A stretch of 64,000 nucleotides of DNA from the NCBI RefSeq assembly GCF_003609775.1, contig NZ_AP018049.1:1-64000 (forward strand). The letters run 5' to 3'. The notes under the pieces were generated by a model. The model saw only the letters and a list, made by a program, of their open reading frames with translations. It was not told the DNA's origin and did no database searches. Position numbers and translations under genes: made by a program. Source of the stretch: Prevotella melaninogenica. Lineage in GTDB: Bacteria > Bacteroidota > Bacteroidia > Bacteroidales > Bacteroidaceae. This document shows, one piece after another, positions 35,574 to 45,164 of this stretch. Every line of letters starts with the position of its first letter. The stretch's first letter is position 1.

Positions 35574-36548
35574 ATGTTGTCTATTCTTCTTCCTGTTTAC
35601 AACTGTAATTGTGTAGCTTTGGTGACAGAGTTACAGCGACAGTGCGTGGAATGTGGTACTGAATTTGAGATTATTGTAGCTGATGATGGCTCTTTGTCAA
35701 GTTCCGATAGTGTGTTATCACCCCCTGATAGCATAGCTGCCAGCCCTCTCCTCCCCTGCTCTTCCGCTGCTGTTAGGTCCCGTGCTACGAGGCACAGCCT
35801 TGTAGAAGAGAACCGAGCAATAGCGAAACTACCCCATGTCTACTATATTATCAGGGAAAAGAACGTAGGCCGCTCGGCTATTCGTAACTTCCTTGTATCG
35901 CAGGCTAAGGGTGATAGGCTGCTCTTTATTGATGGCGATTTGTCGTTGGATAACCCTTCCTTCATTCGCAACTATCTGCAGACAGAGGGAGATGTTGTAG
36001 TGGGCGGAATAGCCATTGGAGGTAATCCTGACCAATGGAAAGGCAACCTTAGATACCGTTATGAGCGGCAATGCGAGGCAATTAATACCATTGAGAGTCG
36101 TCAGCGACATCCTTATCAGCATTTAGCAACAAATCTATTCGTACGCCGTTCGGTCTTAGGTGAGCAGCCTTACGATGAGAAGATTAGCCATTATGGTTAT
36201 GAAGATGTACTCTTAGGCAAACGGTTCCAGCAGCAACAAGTAGTAATAAAGCATATAGAAAATCCCGTACTCTTCTGTGATTTCGAGGATAACGCAAGCT
36301 ATCTCGCTAAGACAGAAGAAGCTTTGCGCACGCTATTTACCTTCAGAAAGGAGCTGAAAGGCTACTCTCGTTTGCTTGACAAAGCCGAACAGATTGAGCG
36401 TTTACACCTCTCTCCACTTTTTGTAACAGCTTATAAGCTATTTAATGAGCCTATAAAGAATTGCCTCTTAGGCAATAAACCGAACGTTTTTTGGTTTAAT
36501 ATCTATAAACTGTTGTATTATTTACATTACACAAAGAACGCTATATGA
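35574..36548 (+). CDS. Glycosyltransferase family 2 with unusual insertion
   Basis: 324-aa GT-A fold transferase. MLSILLPVYN opens the nucleotide-sugar domain, IIVADDGS is at residues 33-40, NVGRSAIRNFLV and LLFIDGDLSL (DxD-like) follow, and the C-terminus has TNLFVRRSVL and HYGYEDVLLG. Between the DDGS motif and the next conserved block, residues about 41-77 are a Ser/Pro/Ala/Arg-rich stretch that relatives lack; the DNA there (35694-35804) is more GC-rich than its surroundings. The stop overlaps the porZ start (ATGA). The sugar is unknown. Confidence 0.88.
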   Translation: MLSILLPVYNCNCVALVTELQRQCVECGTEFEIIVADDGSLSSSDSVLSPPDSIAASPLLPCSSAAVRSRATRHSLVEENRAIAKLPHVYYIIREKNVGRSAIRNFLVSQAKGDRLLFIDGDLSLDNPSFIRNYLQTEGDVVVGGIAIGGNPDQWKGNLRYRYERQCEAINTIESRQRHPYQHLATNLFVRRSVLGEQPYDEKISHYGYEDVLLGKRFQQQQVVIKHIENPVLFCDFEDNASYLAKTEEALRTLFTFRKELKGYSRLLDKAEQIERLHLSPLFVTAYKLFNEPIKNCLLGNKPNVFWFNIYKLLYYLHYTKNAI

Positions 36549-38569
36549 CAATAAAAAGATATTTCCTATCGCTTATTCTATTCTTTTCTCTTGTTGTAAC
36601 TGCCCTTGCTGGCGGTGTAGGAACATGGAAAAACTATCTTTCTTACAATAATGTACAATGGGTTGAAGAAGGAGGTAACAAGTTGTATGTGCTTGCTTCC
36701 AATAGCCTTTATACCTATAATAAGAACGACCAGAGCATAAAGACCTACGACAATGTCAATGGTTTGAGCGATTCGGATATCCGTTTTATCGCATGGAATA
36801 AGACAGCTCGTCGGTTGGTTATCCTCTATTCGAATAATAATATCGACCTATTAGACGATAGAGGTAATGTTACAAATGTACCAGATTACTATTTAAAGAC
36901 AACAATGGCAGACAAAACCGTCAACGGTATTGATATGTCTGGCGTCTATTGTTATCTCTCTACGGGTTTTGGACTTGTCAAACTCAATGTTGCTAAAGCA
37001 GAAATAAGTGATAGTTATAACCTTTCTTTCCCAGTTAATTACAGCTATATTGAGAGCGGTTATATCTATGCTGCCAGTCAAAGTAACGGGTTATATCGTG
37101 CTGCGTTGTCTGCTAATCTCCTTGATAGAAACAATTGGACGAGCGTTGGAACTTATGTAGAGCGTCCAAGAACAGCTGATGCAACTCTATTGGCACAGGC
37201 TAAAACACTCAATCCTGGTGGTCCAAAGCGCAACACTTTTGTATGGACTACCTTCCTTAATAACCGTCTTTATGGTACCGGAGGAAACTTCAATCCGATC
37301 GTTAATAACTGGGAGAATCCGGGCATTGTACAGGTGTTACAGGGTGATGATTGGAGCTTCTTCGAAGACGACTTCTCTACTCGTACGGGTTATTCTTATA
37401 TAGGAACAAAGGCGGTAGCAATAGACCCTCGCAATAGTAATCATGTGTATGTTGGAGCGCGAACAGGACTATATGAGTTCATGTCTGGTAAGATGGTAGC
37501 CTTCTACAATAAGGATAATAGTATTCTACAAGGAGCTATGGACGATGGCAGAGAACTTGGAAATGATTATGTGCTTATCTATGGATTGGCTTACGATAGA
37601 GAAGGTAATCTATGGGTACTCAATAACCAAACGAAGAAAGAAAACCTTATCCGTGTGTCGAAAGATGGGCAGATGGCATCCTTCAGTAAGCCAGAACTGA
37701 TGAAAGATGGTGTAGGACTCTCAGGCTTGTCACAGATGCGCTTGGATAGTCGTAACCTTCTTTGGTTCTGCAATGATCACTGGATTCAGCCGGGATTGTT
37801 CTCTTATGACCCTAAGAATGATAAACTTAACGCCTATACCCGCTTTGTTAATGAGGATGGATCGAACGTAGATATTACCGCTGTTCACTGCTGGGCAGAG
37901 GACTTAGACCACAATATTTGGGTGGGAACAACGGCTGGTCCGATGCTCCTTCAACGCTCTCAAATGAACGAACAGGAGAACTATCGCTTTGTACAAGTTA
38001 AGGTTCCGCGTAACGATGGGACTAATCTTGCAGACTATCTTCTCGCTGGTCTTGATATTACTGCTATAGCGATTGATGGCGGAGGACGCAAGTGGTTTGG
38101 TACAAAGGGCAATGGTGTCTACCTCATTAGTGCGGATAATATGACACAGTTGCAGCACTTTACCACTACTAACAGTCATTTGTTATCTAACAATATTCAG
38201 TCTATTTCTATCAATGATATGACTGGTGAGGTGTTCTTTGCTACTGACAATGGTCTCTGTTCATATATGAGTGATGCCACAAAGGCCGTAGATTCGCCAG
38301 ATGATGAGACTACATACGCCTATCCAAACCCAGTAAAACCGGGTTATACTGGGCCTATTACAATTGTTGGTTTGTCTATGAATGTAGACGTGAAGATTGT
38401 AACAACGAATGGAGTTCTCGTTGCTGAAGGTACCAGTAATGGAGGTTCTTTCGTCTGGGATGGCAAGGATAAGAACGGAAAACGTGTTGCATCGGGTGTT
38501 TATATGGTGCAGACGGCTGACGAAAACGGTGATAATGGCACTGTTTGTAAGGTTGCAGTGGTTAATTAA
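36545..38569 (+). CDS. porZ: Type IX secretion system protein PorZ homologue
   Basis: 674 aa. A signal peptide (YFLSLILFFSLVVTALAG, cleaved near residue 23) is followed by GTWKNYLSYNNVQWV and repeated propeller blades (NSLYTYNKNDQSIKTYDNVNGLSDSDIRFIAW and many later repeats), two beta-propellers in all. It ends in a C-terminal sorting-type domain (about 590-674, AYPNPVKPGYTGPITI to GVYMVQTAD). This is the architecture of P. gingivalis PorZ, the surface protein that hands A-LPS to the type IX sortase PorU. It is slightly shorter than PorZ (about 776 aa). It sits inside a glycan-gene operon, fitting that role. Confidence 0.85.
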   Translation: MTIKRYFLSLILFFSLVVTALAGGVGTWKNYLSYNNVQWVEEGGNKLYVLASNSLYTYNKNDQSIKTYDNVNGLSDSDIRFIAWNKTARRLVILYSNNNIDLLDDRGNVTNVPDYYLKTTMADKTVNGIDMSGVYCYLSTGFGLVKLNVAKAEISDSYNLSFPVNYSYIESGYIYAASQSNGLYRAALSANLLDRNNWTSVGTYVERPRTADATLLAQAKTLNPGGPKRNTFVWTTFLNNRLYGTGGNFNPIVNNWENPGIVQVLQGDDWSFFEDDFSTRTGYSYIGTKAVAIDPRNSNHVYVGARTGLYEFMSGKMVAFYNKDNSILQGAMDDGRELGNDYVLIYGLAYDREGNLWVLNNQTKKENLIRVSKDGQMASFSKPELMKDGVGLSGLSQMRLDSRNLLWFCNDHWIQPGLFSYDPKNDKLNAYTRFVNEDGSNVDITAVHCWAEDLDHNIWVGTTAGPMLLQRSQMNEQENYRFVQVKVPRNDGTNLADYLLAGLDITAIAIDGGGRKWFGTKGNGVYLISADNMTQLQHFTTTNSHLLSNNIQSISINDMTGEVFFATDNGLCSYMSDATKAVDSPDDETTYAYPNPVKPGYTGPITIVGLSMNVDVKIVTTNGVLVAEGTSNGGSFVWDGKDKNGKRVASGVYMVQTADENGDNGTVCKVAVVN

Positions 38570-38577
38570 TAGAGGCT

Positions 38578-39972
38578 ATGAAGGCAGAAGTAGGGCGTAA
38601 TCCAATCTTTTGGATAGTGCTAACAGCTCCGTTGGCATTGCTGTTGCTCTGTCAACTTCAGCCTACCTTTGATGATTGGACGTACTATACCATACCGCAG
38701 ACGGAGCCACTCACACTTCAAAGTCTGCTTCCTGATGGTAATTACTGGCGTCCTTTTGATGTACTCTTTGGGCATCTACTCGGACTTAATCACCGATTTT
38801 TCCCCTTTTTAAACCACCTTTTTATCCTATTAGGACATATCCTAAACACATTGTTAATCTATAAGATTCTGCAATGGTTTAGGGTTAGTACGTTATCACG
38901 TAACCTATCCGTCGTTTTCTTTTATTTGTCGTCAGGCACCTTGGGGACCATCCTGAATATTGATTCCTTGAACCAAGTCTATTCGCTTTTATGGGGACTT
39001 CTTGCCTTATATAGCTACATCAGCCTGTCTGGTTATCGAAAGCTTCTTCTATGGTTAGTCTGTGCTTTGCTATCGGTTTTTGCTAAAGAGTCAGGCTACG
39101 TTTGGTTTCTTTTTCCACCCTTCATTGTATGGAGCATAGGAAAAGAACGTTTCAACTATGTTATCAGACATCTTTTTTGTGCCTGCCTTGTGTTTGTTTT
39201 CTATCTTGTTAGCCGTTTCATGCTGACCGATAGCTTTTATTTAGAGAACAATGTGTACATGGAGTTTACTCTAACTCGACTGCTACGCAACCTCGCTTTA
39301 TTATTGGGAATGATCTTCTACCCTATCGATTACGCCAGTCTTATCCATCCACAGCATCGTCATCTTGCTGTTGTCGTAATCACAGGAGCCCTCCCCCTAC
39401 CCTTTCTTTGGCTTTTATTGCGTTCCTATAGATGGCAGAAGCCGCTCATAATACTGCTTTTATCCTTCTTTATTGGGGCTTTCGTCAATCTGATGACAGT
39501 CTTCTCTGTGATGCACTGTTATGCAGTCCTGCCCTTTGTTGCACTGATGATAGCCCTACTCTGCGAACGATTCAAGAATAAGAAGGTATTGATAGTTTCA
39601 GCATTGCTCTATCTTTTGACAGCTTCCTTCACCCTACTCCATCACGCTTACGCCTCTTTTCTATCGGGGAAAGTGGGCGAACAGATGGCAAAGAGTATCG
39701 TCAGTCAATGCGACCGACCTGTTAATAAAGTAATGTTGATACACTTAGATAAAGGCGAAACGAAGTATTCTTCCTTCTGGGTGATTCCCTTCGAGGCTTT
39801 CGGTTGGGGTTATTCCGTTCTTCAACAGACAGGTTATCAATGGCCAAAGACCATTATTAACGAAGAGATAACAAACAGAAAGCAGTTGAATTCTTTGCTT
39901 CAAAAGGCAGAGAAAGCTAACTGCGATGGTGTATGGTATGTTGAAGATGACCAAGTAAAACGTATAAAATGA
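38578..39972 (+). CDS. Polytopic membrane protein, probable GT-C-type glycosyltransferase
   Basis: 464 aa with about 10-11 hydrophobic helices. The first periplasmic loop has the acidic motif TFDDWTYYT (residues about 30-38) followed by NYWRPFDVLFGHL, resembling the catalytic loop of GT-C enzymes that use polyprenyl-linked sugars. A soluble C-terminal domain of about 80 residues follows (KVMLIHLDKGETKYSSFWVIP...). No precise family is recognised. It begins 8 bp after porZ and its stop overlaps the acyltransferase start (ATGA), so the four genes form one operon. Confidence 0.7.
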   Translation: MKAEVGRNPIFWIVLTAPLALLLLCQLQPTFDDWTYYTIPQTEPLTLQSLLPDGNYWRPFDVLFGHLLGLNHRFFPFLNHLFILLGHILNTLLIYKILQWFRVSTLSRNLSVVFFYLSSGTLGTILNIDSLNQVYSLLWGLLALYSYISLSGYRKLLLWLVCALLSVFAKESGYVWFLFPPFIVWSIGKERFNYVIRHLFCACLVFVFYLVSRFMLTDSFYLENNVYMEFTLTRLLRNLALLLGMIFYPIDYASLIHPQHRHLAVVVITGALPLPFLWLLLRSYRWQKPLIILLLSFFIGAFVNLMTVFSVMHCYAVLPFVALMIALLCERFKNKKVLIVSALLYLLTASFTLLHHAYASFLSGKVGEQMAKSIVSQCDRPVNKVMLIHLDKGETKYSSFWVIPFEAFGWGYSVLQQTGYQWPKTIINEEITNRKQLNSLLQKAEKANCDGVWYVEDDQVKRIK

Positions 39973-40976
39973 AACAAAAGATAGCTGAATTCTCTTTTCT
40001 CCATGTCTTTGCTATCCTCTTGGTAGTCATAGGACACTCCTTCTTTCAGATGGAGAGTCCGATTGTTGATTGGATTTATCAGTTCCACGTACCCCTTTTC
40101 TTCTTCGTATCTGGCTATCTTTTCAATGTATCAGTAAAGGGAAAACAGATTAATCCTCATATCTTCCTACGTCATAAAGCAGTGCGGTTATTACTCCCTT
40201 ACTTTGCTTTGAGTACGCTGCTCTTTGTTCCAAAGGTTCTTTTATCGCAGTATATGGTTCGTCCGATACAAGCTAATTGGAGCGAATATGTGTTGATGCT
40301 CATCTATCCTTACCGCAATGTCAATAGCTCTTATTGGTTTTTACCCACTTTGTTCTTGCTTTTTGTCTTTGCAGTGGTTGCCATTCTCTTTTTCCAGCGA
40401 CTGAAACATAGAACTTCGCTTACTGTTACTACTCTTTTACTTACCCTACTTGCTCTGGCAAATATCTCCCTCCCTTTCTCCCACGATACACTTTTTAATG
40501 TCGTTGGAGTAATTCATTATGCTTTTTATTTTGCCTTAGGTTACTTCGTATCAAGCTTTGGTTTGATGCGTTTTCTTGATAAAAGGAAAACTTCTTTCTT
40601 AGTATTCCTATTTACGTTTGTAGTATCAATTTTCGCTTTATACGTAAATAAAAGCCCTCTCATGGATTTATTCTTAGCAATGAATGGTATTCTTATGTCA
40701 GTTGCTTTGGCGCGCTTATACGCAAAATATGAGTTTCACTTCCTCAATCACCTTTCTCCATCCTCTTATACTATCTATCTTTATCATGGAATCTTTCAAG
40801 CATTGAGTTTACAAATACTTATGCGCTTTACTCATTTTGATAATGTCGTTTATATTATCCTTGCTTTTCTGACAGGCGTTTATGGGTCTTTCTTGGTCTA
40901 TAAGTTGCTTTATGGTTATCGTAACAGCCGTTTGGGACGAATCTTGGCATTGATTTCTGGTGTTTCTACATCTTAG
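39969..40976 (+). CDS. Acyltransferase family 3 membrane protein
   Basis: 335-aa, about 10 helices, of the OafA/NodX type that O-acylates surface sugars. The N-terminal block FSFLHVFAILLVVIGHSFFQ contains the catalytic-type histidine (IGH), followed by WIYQFHVPLFFFVSGYLF and RLLLPYFALSTLLF, hallmarks of the family. It is the last gene of the GT2-porZ operon and is followed by a T-tailed hairpin. The likely role is acetylation of the same glycan; substrate is inference. Confidence 0.88.
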   Translation: MKQKIAEFSFLHVFAILLVVIGHSFFQMESPIVDWIYQFHVPLFFFVSGYLFNVSVKGKQINPHIFLRHKAVRLLLPYFALSTLLFVPKVLLSQYMVRPIQANWSEYVLMLIYPYRNVNSSYWFLPTLFLLFVFAVVAILFFQRLKHRTSLTVTTLLLTLLALANISLPFSHDTLFNVVGVIHYAFYFALGYFVSSFGLMRFLDKRKTSFLVFLFTFVVSIFALYVNKSPLMDLFLAMNGILMSVALARLYAKYEFHFLNHLSPSSYTIYLYHGIFQALSLQILMRFTHFDNVVYIILAFLTGVYGSFLVYKLLYGYRNSRLGRILALISGVSTS

Positions 40977-41005
40977 CAGATAGTAAGCTGTATTGGCTGA
41001 AAAGC

Positions 41006-41037
41006 AATCTTAATAAGCCTTCATAAGATTCTTTTTT
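41006..41037 (+). terminator. Terminator of the GT2-porZ operon
   Basis: AATCTTA (41006-41012) pairs with TAAGATT (41024-41030), followed by CTTTTTT, 30 nt after the acyltransferase stop. Confidence 0.6.
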
Positions 41038-41066
41038 CCCATTTTCAACAGATGTTTTATTGCTCA

Positions 41067-41130
41067 GCACATGTCGTGTTGACGGTCCGCACCAATGGTG
41101 TTGATGGTCCGCACCAATGGTGCGGAGCGT
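41067..41130. repeat. 22-nt palindrome array, GCAC/GTGC family, copy A4
   Basis: Units at 41067 (GCACATGTCGTGT), 41089 (GCACCAATGGTGT) and 41111 (GCACCAATGGTGC), linkers TGACGGTCC, TGATGGTCC and GGAGCG; exact 22-nt period. It lies between convergent genes. Confidence 0.9.
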
Positions 41131-41159
41131 TCTCTATGATGGAGTTGATATAACGAAAG

Positions 41160-41208
41160 CACCCTCATCAATCCTTAACTTTAAGACAGTTGAGGATAGA
41201 TGAGGGTG
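41160..41208. terminator. Hairpin between convergent genes (likely bidirectional terminator)
   Basis: CACCCTCATC (41160-41169) pairs perfectly with GATGAGGGTG (41199-41208). After one mismatch ATCCT (41171-41175) pairs with AGGAT (41193-41197). It lies 51 bp from the stop of the minus-strand lipoprotein gene. Confidence 0.65.
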
Positions 41209-41259
41209 TTGATTGTATTGATAGGTTTTATTAAACCAGTCTTTTATTTCCTTATGTTG

Positions 41260-43305
41260 CTACTTTCCCGAGTTGAGAAGTTCGGCAGGCAGTGAGATAT
41301 CAAGACTGCGAGCGCGTTCGGCATTACGTCTCTTTATCTTGCGTTGCGCATCAGCTTTCTGTTTTGTTATGGCTGCAGGCTTCTGCTTGTAGAGTGGGAG
41401 TAAGCGTGGATTCCACGTTCCCTGCACATCACGTTTTGCCTTACACTCGATAACCTTCGGGTAATAATAAACCGCTTCGGGCTGTCGTTGGCTTGCATAA
41501 TCACCTGTATCCCATTTGCCGTTGTCGTTATCATCGACGATAAGACGGAGATAGTAGTTGCCAGGCTTGATGTAATGGAAGGTTGCTTGGTTGTTTTTTG
41601 CATACACCTCTTTCATTGGTTTGTCGCTTTCATTGAGCAACTGCACCAGACAGTTCTTACCTTCCATGTTCTGTAAGGTCATTATCAGCGTACCATACTC
41701 GTCCATTGATGGAATACGAACACCCTGCTTATACTTTGCAGAAACCTTACCATAGATGTCGGTAAAGGCTGCCGAATCGACCTCAAGACTATATTCATGT
41801 CCCGGATCCCACGTACTTACCAACTTTAAAGAGCGCGGTTTTCCGGGTTCAGCACCGAACTTATATTTCGCTCGATACCATAGGGAGTCAATCTTTTCAT
41901 AAAGATGAATCTTAGAGGTATCCGTTTTTGCTATTGGGGTAGGTAACTCAAACGTTGGGTTTTGGTCAGGGTCCATTTGCGAAGAAACATTATATCTAAC
42001 CTCCAAAGGAGTGATAGGCATTGCTGTTTCAAACGCTTTTCCACGTTCTTTTGCCTTTTCCTGCTTCTTAAACCATTTGTCGTATTCCTCCTGCTGACGT
42101 TTTAAACGCTTCGCGTAAGGCACCTTTGAGAGTATTTCTAACGTATCTGTCTTAGGGACGAGATTACCCATACTATCCGTCATATTGTATATCATCTGCA
42201 TACGCAGTGTGTCTTGGTTGACGAGGGCAGTATCACGAAGCCAATAGATGATTGTATCTTGGTTCAAACTTGGCTCTGTTATGAAGGCATCTTTAGCGTT
42301 AAAATTGAGTCCTGTTATCTGTGGAAGGTCGGCATCACCATAGCTGAAGAATAGCGTAAAGTGGTTAGGGTCCTTGCGTTCAGACTTGAGGAAGAAGCGG
42401 TCTGTTTGTGTAGCTGTAAAGGAGTTCAGCACCACATCATCTGGGAGGAAGTGGGTGTAAGGAACCTGCTTGATATCCTTAATGTGCAAGGAATCAATCC
42501 AAAGCGTGTCTTGTCGTATGTCTGGCTTCCATGACGGCATGATGACTTCGGGCGTGAAAGCCAACTTCTCGCTCTTCTGATTGTACATGTAGTTGCCGTC
42601 CATGTCCTGCAGTGCATAGATACGATAGTCTCCCTTGGCAACACCTCGTATGCTGAAACGTCCACGACTGTCAGTACGTGAGACACGCAACATAGGTTGT
42701 TTCTGGAAAGCTGTATCGTTTTGATTGCTGTAAAGACCTACGAGAATACCCTTTACAGGCTCTAAATTCTCTGCTTCTAACACATAACCAGCCACTTCAA
42801 GGGTATCGATATGGTCGCCAGTAGAGAAGCTGTAGGTGTAGTTTCCTAATGGGTTACCCTCGTTGTTATCCGTGATAGCGTCAGAGAAGTCGATGGTGTA
42901 GGTGGTATTTGGCTGTAATTTGTCTTGTAAACTTACAGTGATTCGCTTACCAGTAGCCTTAATTTCAGGAGCTTCAATCTGTGGGGGAGAGACAACAACC
43001 TTCTCTGATGCGTTCTCCAACTTGATGAACTCGTTGAAATATATATTGACCTTCTTACTGTTTACATCGGTTGCTCGTTCAGTAGGGGAGGCACCCAATA
43101 CTCTTGGAGGAGTCTCATCGTACCATCCACCATCAGGTTGTCCCATTCTGGCACAAGAAGAAAGGACTAAAAGTATGAAGGTAAAAAAGTAGAATGGTAA
43201 CGCTTTTATATGGTAAAACACCGAAAGGCAATGGCTGACCTTAGCTGAAAAGTCATCCTTTCCACCCATTACTCCTTGGCAATATCTTTGTTTTATCTTC
43301 TTCAT
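41260..43305 (-). CDS. Ig-like domain lipoprotein
   Basis: 681-aa predicted lipoprotein: a hydrophobic stretch (ALPFYFFTFILLVLSS) ends in a lipobox-like LSSC at about residue 51. Directly after it comes a bacterial Ig-like (Big_5) domain (ETPPRVLGASPTERATDVN, VNIYFNEFIKLEN, YTIDFSDAITDNNEGNPL). A carboxypeptidase-regulatory-like beta domain follows (GYVLEAENLEPVKGILVGLY ... GRFSIRGVAKGDYRIYALQD), then a long beta-rich region and a basic tail. Such proteins are usually anchored in the outer membrane of Bacteroidota; function unknown. The 35 residues before the hydrophobic segment are unusually many, so the true start may be downstream of ATG 43305. Confidence 0.75.
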   Translation of the reverse strand: MKKIKQRYCQGVMGGKDDFSAKVSHCLSVFYHIKALPFYFFTFILLVLSSCARMGQPDGGWYDETPPRVLGASPTERATDVNSKKVNIYFNEFIKLENASEKVVVSPPQIEAPEIKATGKRITVSLQDKLQPNTTYTIDFSDAITDNNEGNPLGNYTYSFSTGDHIDTLEVAGYVLEAENLEPVKGILVGLYSNQNDTAFQKQPMLRVSRTDSRGRFSIRGVAKGDYRIYALQDMDGNYMYNQKSEKLAFTPEVIMPSWKPDIRQDTLWIDSLHIKDIKQVPYTHFLPDDVVLNSFTATQTDRFFLKSERKDPNHFTLFFSYGDADLPQITGLNFNAKDAFITEPSLNQDTIIYWLRDTALVNQDTLRMQMIYNMTDSMGNLVPKTDTLEILSKVPYAKRLKRQQEEYDKWFKKQEKAKERGKAFETAMPITPLEVRYNVSSQMDPDQNPTFELPTPIAKTDTSKIHLYEKIDSLWYRAKYKFGAEPGKPRSLKLVSTWDPGHEYSLEVDSAAFTDIYGKVSAKYKQGVRIPSMDEYGTLIMTLQNMEGKNCLVQLLNESDKPMKEVYAKNNQATFHYIKPGNYYLRLIVDDNDNGKWDTGDYASQRQPEAVYYYPKVIECKAKRDVQGTWNPRLLPLYKQKPAAITKQKADAQRKIKRRNAERARSLDISLPAELLNSGK

Positions 43306-43380
43306 ATCGCTGTTTTACTTTTTTACCTTTTTACTTTTTTATCCCTTAAAGGTGTTTTGTTCTTTTACCGTCTTCCGTTT

Positions 43381-44892
43381 TTACTGGTTCATACTCAGCA
43401 ATTCTTCTAAGTTGTTACGGCTGTTTGAAAGGCGTGGAATCTTGTGTTGACCACCGAGTTTACCCTTAATCTTGAGCCAGTCATTGAAGAGGTCTTTGCG
43501 TGCAACAATAATCTCAAGTGGCTGAAGAGTAATGTTATGGAAGCGTTTTGCCTCATAGTCAGAGTTAACTTCTTGTAGTTTATCATCGAGAACCTTGGCA
43601 AACTCTTCAAATGAAGATGGTTCCTTTGCAAACTCAATGAGCCACTGATGGCGGCACTTTGCCTTCGCATCCATATACATTGGGGCTGCAGTATAATCTG
43701 ATATCTGTGCTCCAGTAGCCTTGCAGGCTGCTTCAAGTCCCTTCTCAGCATTGTCCATGATAAGTTCTTCACCAAAGGCATTGATGAAATACTTGGTTCT
43801 ACCCGTGATAACAAACTTATAAGGATTAGTCGAAGTGAACTGCACTGTGTCTCCAATCTCATATCTCCAAAGGCCGCAAGCAGTACTGATAAGCATCGCA
43901 TAGTTGCGACCAATCTCTACACCTGACAATGGAACAATATTCGGATGTTCGCTCTCAAACTCGTCCATAGGCAAGAATTCGTAGAAGACACCATAGTCGA
44001 GCATGAGTGACATACTGCTGTCTGTTGGGTCGTCTTGTATTCCGAAGAAGCCCTCAGAGGCGTTGTAAGTCTCCATATAGTTCATGTCCTGCTTGGTAAT
44101 GAGCTGTTCATACTGCTCACGATAAGGCGTGAAAGCAATACCACCATGGAAGAATACCTCTAAATTTGGCCATACCTCCTCCAGATGTTTCTTACCACTT
44201 AGTTCCATTACACGCACCAATACGGATAGCATCCATGATGGAACGCCCGATATATTAGTGATATTCTGGTTCAGTGTTTCGTGTGCAATTCGATCGCGTT
44301 TTACCTCAAAGTCGCTCAGAAGAGCAGTCTGTTTCTTAGGTACACGACATAGATTTACGAGTGGATTGATATTCTCAATGAGGATAGCACTGAGGTCACC
44401 TACAAGCGAGTTATATAAATTATAATTCGGAGAATGGCTACCACCTAAGATGAGACCCTTACCATTGAAGAGTCTACTTTCAGGGTGATTGCTAAGGTAG
44501 TAAGCGATAACATCCTTACCACCTTGATAATGAATCGTCTGCAATCCCTCGTGAGAAACAGGAATAAACTTACTCTTATCGTTGGTTGTACCTGATGATT
44601 TTGCGTACCATCTAACCTGTCCCGGCCACAGAATATTACGTTCTCCGTGACGCATACGGTCGATGTCGCTCTTCAATTCTTCGTATGTATTGACTGGAAT
44701 GTTCTGTACAAAATCCTCGTATGACTTAATCGTTGAGAACAGGTGTTTACGACCATATTCGGTGTCTTTTGCCCGCTCAACGAGGTATTGCATGACTTCC
44801 CGCTGGACAGCCTCTCCATCCGTGACGTAGCGTTCAAGCTCCCTGCGGCGCGGCTGGAAGTATAATTTGTTTACTATCTTAGTAAGACTCAT
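43381..44892 (-). CDS. GH3 family acyl-adenylating protein
   Basis: 503-aa member of the GH3 auxin-responsive-promoter family (ANL superfamily acyl-acid-amido synthetases). The ATP loop is visible as YAKSSGTTNDKSKFIPVS (about residues 91-108), with later motifs METYNASEGFFGIQDD and LWRYEIGDTVQFT. In plants GH3 enzymes conjugate hormones to amino acids; the role in Bacteroidota is unknown. It has a minus-strand -7 box (TAATTTTG, 44926-44919) and lies 75 bp upstream of the lipoprotein gene. Confidence 0.9.
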   Translation of the reverse strand: MSLTKIVNKLYFQPRRRELERYVTDGEAVQREVMQYLVERAKDTEYGRKHLFSTIKSYEDFVQNIPVNTYEELKSDIDRMRHGERNILWPGQVRWYAKSSGTTNDKSKFIPVSHEGLQTIHYQGGKDVIAYYLSNHPESRLFNGKGLILGGSHSPNYNLYNSLVGDLSAILIENINPLVNLCRVPKKQTALLSDFEVKRDRIAHETLNQNITNISGVPSWMLSVLVRVMELSGKKHLEEVWPNLEVFFHGGIAFTPYREQYEQLITKQDMNYMETYNASEGFFGIQDDPTDSSMSLMLDYGVFYEFLPMDEFESEHPNIVPLSGVEIGRNYAMLISTACGLWRYEIGDTVQFTSTNPYKFVITGRTKYFINAFGEELIMDNAEKGLEAACKATGAQISDYTAAPMYMDAKAKCRHQWLIEFAKEPSSFEEFAKVLDDKLQEVNSDYEAKRFHNITLQPLEIIVARKDLFNDWLKIKGKLGGQHKIPRLSNSRNNLEELLSMNQ

Positions 44893-45069
44893 TCAAATTT
44901 CTCTGGTTGATTAAATTGCAAAATTACGCCAAAAAAGCTAAATGGATAGCCTTTTTCTATATTTTAACACTGCTTCTAAGGTGTTGAAAAGCCCTTTTTC
45001 AGTATTCTCTGCATGATAGATGATGGAATGTTTCACCCTTTTTTGACTTCTACTTTTAGCCCCCTTTCT

Positions 45070-45164
45070 AAATTATTTTCATGAAAATAAATATTTCTTG
45101 TCGTGAAAATAAATATTTCTTTTCATGTAAATAATTCTTTTTCTTCATGTAAGAAATTCGCTCA
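45070..45164. repeat. 22-nt palindrome array, TTCATGAA/AAATATTT family, copy B5
   Basis: Core sites at 45080 (CATGAA), 45102 (CGTGAA), 45124 and 45146 (CATGTAA), exactly 22 nt apart, with AAATATTT between the first three. It is the most diverged copy; its right end (AAGAAATTCGC) is degraded. Confidence 0.85.
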
